Shown here one piece after another: positions 58,786-64,000 of a DNA stretch of 64,000 nt. Location of the stretch: contig NZ_CP047056.1 in assembly GCF_011065405.1 (NCBI RefSeq), positions 456,747 to 520,746 of the forward strand, written 5' to 3'. The notes below the pieces were generated by a model. That model had not been told where the DNA came from. It searched no databases and saw nothing but the letters and a program-made list of their open reading frames with translations. This DNA is from Succinivibrio dextrinosolvens (GTDB taxonomy: Bacteria > Pseudomonadota > Gammaproteobacteria > Enterobacterales > Succinivibrionaceae). The position numbers were made by a program, and so were the translations under genes. Position 1 is the first letter of the stretch, and the number at the start of each line of letters is the position of its first letter.

Positions 58786-60560
58786 GCTCATTAAAAACTT
58801 AGTTTTAATATCAGGTTGCCTGTCCTTAACATGACTACTTTTTAGATTTATTAATCACCCTCTGATTTCTGTATTATCAGTGTATGGATTAAAAAAGTGG
58901 TTATATAAGAATGCCTGGGTTTATTTCTGCAATAGAGAAAAGTTTTGATTGGAATAAGTTCCAGTCAAGAATGTCTATTGCCTAAGAAGCTCCTGCTTAT
59001 ACACTTGAACAAGCAATCGCAGATTACAGTAAATGGAGTCACCTTTTCAAAGGAAACATCGGGGCTGGAGGCTATAAGAAATATCTTGCTGATATTCGAT
59101 ACTTCAATGAAGAGGTATCCCCAACTCTGTCTCACCATATTCAGGAAATAATTACACAGATACTCTGTTCTTATAGTGAATACCGTAACAAGTATAGAAT
59201 TCACTATCCGCTTTATCTTTTACTGATGACAGTAAGCATTGCCAGAAATTATGGAAATACTGATGCCGAAAGCATTGCTGATTTCTACAATGAGCACGAT
59301 CTTGAGTTATTCATTACTTTCCCTGAAGTTCCATGTTTCATTGCTCCAATGAGCGCCTCAACCATCAGAACAGCAATGAGGATGATTTCTGCTGATGAAT
59401 GTGAAAGCTTCTTTGAAAAGAACTTCACCAATATCAAAATCCTCATTCAGGATCAGGTTAAATACGATGAAGAGAACTTCTGTGAAAGAGGTAATGACAT
59501 TGTAGATACCATCGCCTTTGACGGGCAGAAAATGAAGGAGACCTTCAGAAGAGGTGAAACAAGCCGCAGACATAAGGGAGGAATTGTTACTCAGCTATTC
59601 AACTCCCCCCAGAGAACAGCTTTAGCCTGTGCCATTACTCCTGAAAAAAATAATGAAAAGTCTGATGTCATTCCACTGATTGGCAGAGTTAATATCTGTG
59701 GTCAGGTTGTCATGTGTGACAAACTTAACTCTACGCCTGAGGTCAGTTATGCGGCAATTGATGCAGAGACCTATTACCTGCTTCCTTTAGGAGACAATAA
59801 CGGCAATAAAGAACTGCACTCTCATCTTGAAGGCATCTTTAACCGTAATCATAAGAAAGCGATTAAATACTCTGAAACAGAGCTTGAAGAGAAAAGCCGT
59901 AAAAAAGCAGAAATAATGGGAACAGAGTTCAGAAAAAAGAAGGCAATCCATGGCAGAAGAGAATATCTGGATATCGAACTGCTTCCTGCCTCCTACCTCA
60001 ACCCTAGAATCAGTAACCCTCATCAGGGAGTATCTGTTCTGGTAAAGAAGACTAAGACCGTGGTTACTGTCCGTAATCATGCAGATATCTGTGAAACCAG
60101 GAATGAGACGTACTATATTTCCTCAATTCCTTATGATGAAGATTATTCCATAAGACAGGTTACCGCCTGTTTTCAGGATTACTGGCAGATAGAGGGAAAT
60201 CACTCAGTGCTGGATGATGAATGTATCCTAAATCAGGATAATCTGCAGGCCTGTAATTCTAATACCATCTACAATACAGCAATACTGAACAAGATTTGCA
60301 TGCCCCTCATTTCATACATGAGACAAAGATTCTCCATAGAATTCGGTAGAACAAGCCGTCCATTCTCGTCTAAAAAGACAATGAACTGGATTCAGAAAAT
60401 GCCTATCTGGTATTTTATGGAGTTCTTTTGCGATTACTGGTTTGATAAGGAAGACGATAAGAACTAATCATTAACCTTTCATCCTATCCTATTTTTTTTA
60501 AATCAAAAATCTCTGTTTCCATACAGCTAATCTGATATTAAAACTGAATTTTTAATGAGC
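58786..60560. mobile_element. ISAs1-family-like insertion sequence, about 1775 bp
   Basis: Inverted repeats 58786-58814 and 60532-60560 match at 27 of 29 positions (both start GCTCATTAAAAA and end AGTTTTAATATCAG). Similarity may extend some 10 bases further out with mismatches, so the true ends and any target duplication are not fixed. One transposase gene fills the interior. Confidence 0.85.
58911..60467 (+). pseudogene. ISAs1-like transposase with an early stop codon
   Basis: One frame is open from the ATG at 58911 (MPGFISAIEKSFDW) to 60467 apart from a single TAA at 58983-58985, codon 25. After the stop it continues in frame (EAPAYTLEQAIADYSKW). The DDE core follows the ISAs1 pattern: VDTIAFDGQKMKETFR, then a CGQVVMCDK-like strand and a late WQIEGNHS helix with the Glu. 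A fragment starting at ATG 59226 (413 aa) is still complete through the catalytic residues. So the copy lacks the normal N-terminus unless the stop is read through. Confidence 0.8.
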
Positions 60561-60648
60561 CATACCCTTGGTAGACAAGGTATTTTTGGCTTATTTCTAA
60601 CACAACGGCAAAAGTCGCACTTACAGAGTTCTGCATTAAATCGAGTTT

Positions 60649-60828
60649 TTAACCCTTGATTTGCGGTATTTCTGCTTTAAATCCTTCAATTGTTCTATGC
60701 AGACTGTCCTGGTTACTGCAAGAAATATGTATTTCGTAACCGTCTCTGTGAAAGCAATGTATTGTTGAACGAATGATTTCAGAGCTGCCGCCTATTACTA
60801 GCAGCTTCTTCCTTGTTAGAGACTTCAT
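60649..60828 (-). pseudogene. fragment of a short-chain dehydrogenase-like gene
   Basis: 59 aa: KKLLVIGGSSEIIRSTI reads like the N-terminal nucleotide-binding turn of an SDR, followed by DGYEIHISCSNQDSL, the second strand. The protein then ends at a stop, far short of about 240 aa. It lies between the ISAs1-like and TnpB elements. The rest of the gap 60829-60960 holds a hairpin (60909-60945). Confidence 0.45.
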
Positions 60829-60908
60829 TTAATGTTCCTTAGTGGCTTTGGGAATATATGATGTGATCATTATGAAATCTAAAGAAAAAATAATATTAAT
60901 GACGAGGG

Positions 60909-60945
60909 GCTAATTCTACTCAAAAGTTTTTTGAGTATGATTAGC
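60909..60945. repeat. hairpin outside the TnpB element end
   Basis: GCTAAT plus TACTCAAAA pairs with TTTTGAGTA plus ATTAGC around a 3-base loop. On the minus strand it follows the TnpB 3' region and may end transcription there. Confidence 0.55.
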
Positions 60946-60954
60946 ATTTATGGT

Positions 60955-61092
60955 CAAATACCCTCGGATAAATCCGAGGGCTTGCTAGTCAGCATAATAT
61001 AGGTACAAGCGATACCAATTGGTCATCTCCCTACACTGCCAGCATCATCGGACAATTGACAATGCCCGCTTTGAAAAAGAGTTTACTCTTAA
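60955..61092 (-). ncRNA. candidate 3' omega RNA (reRNA) and right end of the TnpB element
   Basis: TnpB guide RNAs come from the 3' end of tnpB and the right end of the element, with the guide just outside. Here the 130 bases after the tnpB stop contain ACCAATTGGT and end in a perfect CCCTCGGAT / ATCCGAGGG hairpin (60961-60980). That fits a right-end hairpin, with the guide lying below about 60955. Limits are inferred, not seen. Confidence 0.5.
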
Positions 61093-62322
61093 TCAGTTAT
61101 TATCCTTTTTGTATCTAGGATTCTTTTCTCCTGACAGCCATCTCTTTCCAAGATTCTGAATATTCATGGCTCCAACTCTGTCATCATTGGATTTATAACC
61201 GCATGGGCAGCTATACAGATGTCTGTTATGATCTCTGCTCTGTTTGTGGATCCTTCCACATACGGGACATCTCTGAGATGTGTATTTTGCACTTACCTTA
61301 AGTACTTCAGAGCCAGTCTCTTGGGCTTTGTATTTTAGAAACTGCTCCAGCTGGTAGAAGCTCCAGCTTCTTAGGTCATATCTCTGTGTTGCTGTTCTTG
61401 AAAGATTGCGCTCATCAAAACTTACACCGGTTAAATCCTCAAGAATAAACAGTGTATCTTTGCCATACTTCCTCACGAGTGTCTTTGATATCTGATGGTT
61501 TACATCTGACATCCAGCGGTTTTCTCGTCCGGATATAGCTTTTAGTCTTCGTCTTGCTGATTTTGTTCCTTTAGTCTGAAGCTGTCGTCTCAGCTCAAGG
61601 AATTTGTTTCGCTTTGTTGCAATCTTCTTTCCGCTTATAAATTCGGTCTTTCCTTCTTCATCATAGCTTACAGACAGAAAGCGTAAGCCTCTGTCTATTC
61701 CCACTATATGTTTTACTTTCTCTTTTTTGAAATCTTCTTTTTCTCTGGTTACAGGAATATGCAGATACCATAGGCCTTTAAGTTCCACAAGCTTCGCTGT
61801 TCCAAATCTCCAGCTGCCATCAAAATATTCTTTGAAATGTTCTCTCTCATAAGTACATTTGATTCTTTCTCCAAGAGTATTGATTGATAACAGACTTCCA
61901 TTTTCAACAAAACTGTAATCTCTGTTGCGAACCAAATCTGTCTGTGGTCTGCTGAAATACACCGGCTTAAAAAGCCATTCCAGTGTCTTTGGTATGCGCT
62001 GCCATTCGCCTTTCTCGTCTTTATAGCAGTATGGATGCTCTAAAAGCTGTTCTTTTACAGTATTATATCTTGCAATAACTGTTTTGATGGATGACTGTGC
62101 AAGCTGAGATTTAAGTCTAAACTTTCCTCTTATATCCCTGTACAGTACTTTATTGAGACTGAAGAAGTTCAAGTCAAAGGAATGGGTAAAAACGTATTCT
62201 GAAATAAAATTACATGCCTGTCGATACTGCTCCGTCATCTGACGTAACAGTGTTTCCTGTTCTGAAGGTACATTAATTCTTATTTTTAATGTTTTTGTAA
62301 ATATCAAAACAGTTTTCTCCAA
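61093..62322 (-). CDS. tnpB: TnpB RNA-guided nuclease (IS605 OrfB type)
   Basis: 409 aa. N-terminal OB/WED-like region, then RuvC-I GIDRG (Asp210), RuvC-II LEDLTG (Glu295), zinc ribbon C352-x2-C355...C372-x-C374 and RuvC-III NDDRVGAMNI (Asp380/381): the full TnpB layout with all catalytic residues. The start at 62322 is a TTG; no ATG fits better. There is no TnpA nearby, so the element is non-autonomous. TnpB cuts the donor-joint DNA using an omega RNA from its 3' end. Confidence 0.9.
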   Translation of the reverse strand: MEKTVLIFTKTLKIRINVPSEQETLLRQMTEQYRQACNFISEYVFTHSFDLNFFSLNKVLYRDIRGKFRLKSQLAQSSIKTVIARYNTVKEQLLEHPYCYKDEKGEWQRIPKTLEWLFKPVYFSRPQTDLVRNRDYSFVENGSLLSINTLGERIKCTYEREHFKEYFDGSWRFGTAKLVELKGLWYLHIPVTREKEDFKKEKVKHIVGIDRGLRFLSVSYDEEGKTEFISGKKIATKRNKFLELRRQLQTKGTKSARRRLKAISGRENRWMSDVNHQISKTLVRKYGKDTLFILEDLTGVSFDERNLSRTATQRYDLRSWSFYQLEQFLKYKAQETGSEVLKVSAKYTSQRCPVCGRIHKQSRDHNRHLYSCPCGYKSNDDRVGAMNIQNLGKRWLSGEKNPRYKKDNN

Positions 62323-62390
62323 GCCATATAATCCCTATATTCTAACAGTTATTGTAAAGAAATTCTTTAAGATATATATAGCCTGAGTTG

Positions 62391-62442
62391 GCAGAGCTCC
62401 GCCTCAGACTTAAGTCTGAGGTTTCCGCTCTGCAATTTTTTT
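62391..62442. repeat. large hairpin upstream of tnpB, probable left end
   Basis: The perfect 20-base palindrome CCTCAGACTTAAGTCTGAGG (62402-62421) sits inside a second stem GCAGAGC/GCTCTGC (62391-62397, 62427-62433), followed by a run of seven T. A subterminal hairpin at both ends (here and 60961-60980) is typical of IS200/IS605 elements. Confidence 0.65.
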
Positions 62443-62448
62443 GATGAA

Positions 62449-62769
62449 ATGAATCAGTGTAAGGACTTTTGTGTGGATACAAAAGAACAGAGAATCAAGA
62501 AGCTTGCCGGTATCAAGTCTATGTACGATATAGATTTGAAAGGCAGAATCACTCCTGAAGAACAGAAACTGTTTGATGATTGTATTAACCTCAAAATCTC
62601 TGTTTCAGAATTCTATGAGCAGCTAAATGATGTAATCGCAAAAAAACATCAGAAAGAGCCTTTCTATGAAGATGAATCCATGGTTGAGACGGAAATGAGC
62701 TTGTCTGAAGGAGAAGCAAAGAGAATGTTTGGCAATAAGCGACTAATCAACAAGGAAATCATAGTCTAA
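62449..62769 (+). CDS. hypothetical protein, possibly 5' truncated
   Basis: 106 aa, mostly charged helices, not recognised; the segment GRITPEEQKLFDDCINLKISVSEFYEQL resembles short antitoxin-like helical domains in part. No ribosome site precedes the ATG, and the frame is open upstream into the TnpB left-end hairpin, so the element may have cut off the original start. It converges on yafQ. Confidence 0.45.
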   Translation: MNQCKDFCVDTKEQRIKKLAGIKSMYDIDLKGRITPEEQKLFDDCINLKISVSEFYEQLNDVIAKKHQKEPFYEDESMVETEMSLSEGEAKRMFGNKRLINKEIIV

Positions 62770-62782
62770 GATTGCTATAAAA

Positions 62783-63067
62783 TTATTCCTTGCTAAATAA
62801 ATCGCTGTGAGTTCCTGTCCTGGTTAAAGATAACACCAACAAATCATCTGAGATTTGATAAATCAAAAGCCAATCAGGCTGAATATGGCATTCTCTAAAG
62901 CATTTCCAATTTCCATTTAAGGAATGATCTCGGTTTGTTTCTGATAAAGGAATATCATTCGCTATTTTTCTAATAATATCATCTAACAATTCAATGTTTA
63001 GATTTCTTTTCATAGCGAGCTTGTAGTCTTTCTTAAACTGTTTTGTCCAGATTACTTGTTTTGTCAT
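62783..63067 (-). CDS. yafQ: YafQ-type mRNA interferase toxin
   Basis: 94 aa (E. coli YafQ 92). RelE-superfamily fold with HIQPDWLLIYQI and the C-terminal TRTGTHSDLF, which contains the catalytic His. It cleaves ribosome-bound mRNA. The start overlaps the antitoxin stop by 4 bases, as in dinJ-yafQ. Confidence 0.93.
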   Translation of the reverse strand: MTKQVIWTKQFKKDYKLAMKRNLNIELLDDIIRKIANDIPLSETNRDHSLNGNWKCFRECHIQPDWLLIYQISDDLLVLSLTRTGTHSDLFSKE

Positions 63068-63336
63068 TTTTTCAGCTCTTTCAATGCATCTTCTAAATCA
63101 TATTTTTTTGCATCTGGATCATGTAACAGCTTATCGGACTCTAGCATTGCAGATAATGTATCCATATTTGGTCTTTGTAAACAGACATCAAATGGAAATC
63201 CTCCTTTTCTTATAGATTCCTTTAGAAAGACATTGATTGCAGTGGACAGTGACATACCGAGTTCTTTAAATAAGATCTCTCCTTTTTGTTTTACATCGCT
63301 TTCGATTCTACAAGTAAAATTTATTGTATTTGCCAT
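63064..63336 (-). CDS. dinJ: DinJ/RelB-type antitoxin
   Basis: 90 aa from the ATG at 63336 behind AAGGTGC; three codons upstream are not used. Ribbon-helix-helix N-terminus (ANTINFTCRIESDVKQKGE, then LGMSLSTAINVFLKESI) and a C-terminal toxin-neutralising tail. It binds YafQ and represses its own promoter. Operon order antitoxin then toxin is the usual one. Confidence 0.93.
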   Translation of the reverse strand: MANTINFTCRIESDVKQKGEILFKELGMSLSTAINVFLKESIRKGGFPFDVCLQRPNMDTLSAMLESDKLLHDPDAKKYDLEDALKELKK

Positions 63337-63459
63337 GATTTGCACCTTAATTTAATTGCAATATATTTAAAGTATAATCATTTGAATTGAAATTATCAAA
63401 ATAATGCTATTGAAACTATGTATTACAAAGTACTGGATAAATGTTGATCCCTAATTTTA

Positions 63460-63660
63460 TTAGATGACTCCAAAGATGTGATTGAAAGCTGAATTGATTG
63501 CAACACTTATTAAACCGACAACAGGATCATGTACGCAATTACCAATCACAGCCATAAGAGAAGCAATAAATCTTCCTTCTTCTGTAACAGGAGAAAAATC
63601 TCCATATCAAAAGGTGGTAAAAGTTACAATATACAAAATAACAGTTTCTTGGAATTGAAG
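63460..63660 (-). pseudogene. decayed potassium-channel pore gene
   Basis: On the minus strand the frame reads ETVILYIVTFTTF, stop, YGDFSPVTEEGRFIASLM and ends at 63460. This is the pore helix and selectivity filter of Ion_trans_2 channels (usual form TFTTxGYGDxxPVT), with the first Gly codon changed to TGA at 63607-63609. Only the pore and last helix remain. A loss-of-function relic; upstream parts were not recognised. Confidence 0.75.
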
Positions 63661-64000
63661 AAAAAATATCTGGTTGCACATTATGTTTAAATAACTACAT
63701 GAGAATACAGCAAATAATTACGTTAATTCAAAAAAAACAAGGTTAATTACTAGTTCTTCTTTTTTTTCTTAAATGTGATGATGGTCATTGAAATGTAATT
63801 GGGGGAGGGTAAACTAGAAAAATCACGCCTATGTCTAAAACAATAATTATATTGCTCCAACAAATTTTTTTAAAAAGTGAAAGGAATGTGAAAAATGAAT
63901 GAAGAAAAAAATTCAATTCATGAAACCCAAAACCATTCTATTTGTTTTTAGGGGCTTTTGGTTTACTCGTTATAATTTGCTTTTTTGTTTATATTTCTAA
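63661..64000. other. AT-rich right end, possible start of a small membrane protein
   Basis: Mostly gene-free. At 63896 an ATG with AAAGGA upstream opens a short plus-strand frame (MNEEKNSIHETQNHS...) that stops after 18 codons. A shift of one base in the T5 run there would continue into the hydrophobic LGAFGLLVIICFFVYIS at the window edge. Either a frameshifted gene or chance. Confidence 0.3.

Overview
The window looks like a chromosomal segment of an AT-rich, Gram-negative gammaproteobacterium. Evidence: a nudJ-mnmA-hflD-purB block in the E. coli order, FabB-type ketosynthase, KdsA (KDO/LPS synthesis), RsuA, HrpA, infA, NADP-isocitrate dehydrogenase and a LamB-type porin. Low GC plus a large beta-mannan catabolic locus suggests a gut or rumen member of the Succinivibrionaceae. 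This placement is an inference; no rRNA is present in the window.

Layout. 1-3.1 kb: an uncharacterised leftward operon with a DnaJ-like zinc-ribbon membrane protein, a partial paralogue of it and another membrane protein. 3.2-9.0 kb: hrpA and a CvrA/NhaP2-type antiporter. 9.4-14.1 kb: a hypothetical gene, a zinc-type macrodomain and lon behind a sigma32-like promoter. 14.4-17.8 kb: a metal P-type ATPase operon with two HMA-like proteins. 18.1-20.7 kb: rsuA, fabB and infA. 20.77-22.3 kb: an IscB RNA-guided nuclease gene preceded by a structured stretch that fits its omega RNA. 22.3-24.2 kb: a decayed IS4-type element with a clear 9-bp target duplication beside a broken YczE-like gene. 24.9-34.3 kb: mostly housekeeping genes (icd, nudJ, mnmA, hflD, purB, a MetE-like enzyme). 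34.4-57.3 kb: the mannan locus, interrupted at about 39.6-43 kb by a transporter remnant, a YwnB/Rrf2 pair and a lone sugar-binding protein. 57.7-58.6 kb: kdsA. 58.8-64 kb: an accessory zone with an ISAs1-like element, a TnpB element, a DinJ/YafQ pair and a decayed potassium-channel gene.

How the mannan genes fit together. A secreted GH5 mannanase cuts mannan; a maltoporin-like porin and an ABC importer (two solute-binding proteins, two permeases, one ATPase) bring in oligosaccharides. An AGE-family epimerase converts mannobiose to mannosyl-glucose, and two GH130 phosphorylases release mannose-1-phosphate. ManB and ManA then give fructose-6-phosphate. Thirteen copies of a palindrome close to ATCGTAACGTTACGAT lie at these transcription units, and a LacI-family regulator is encoded among them, which defines a probable regulon.

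The most notable items are the IscB/omega-RNA locus with a second RNA-guided nuclease lineage (TnpB) in the same window, the mannan operator set, and several IS-associated or decayed genes whose former structure can still be read.
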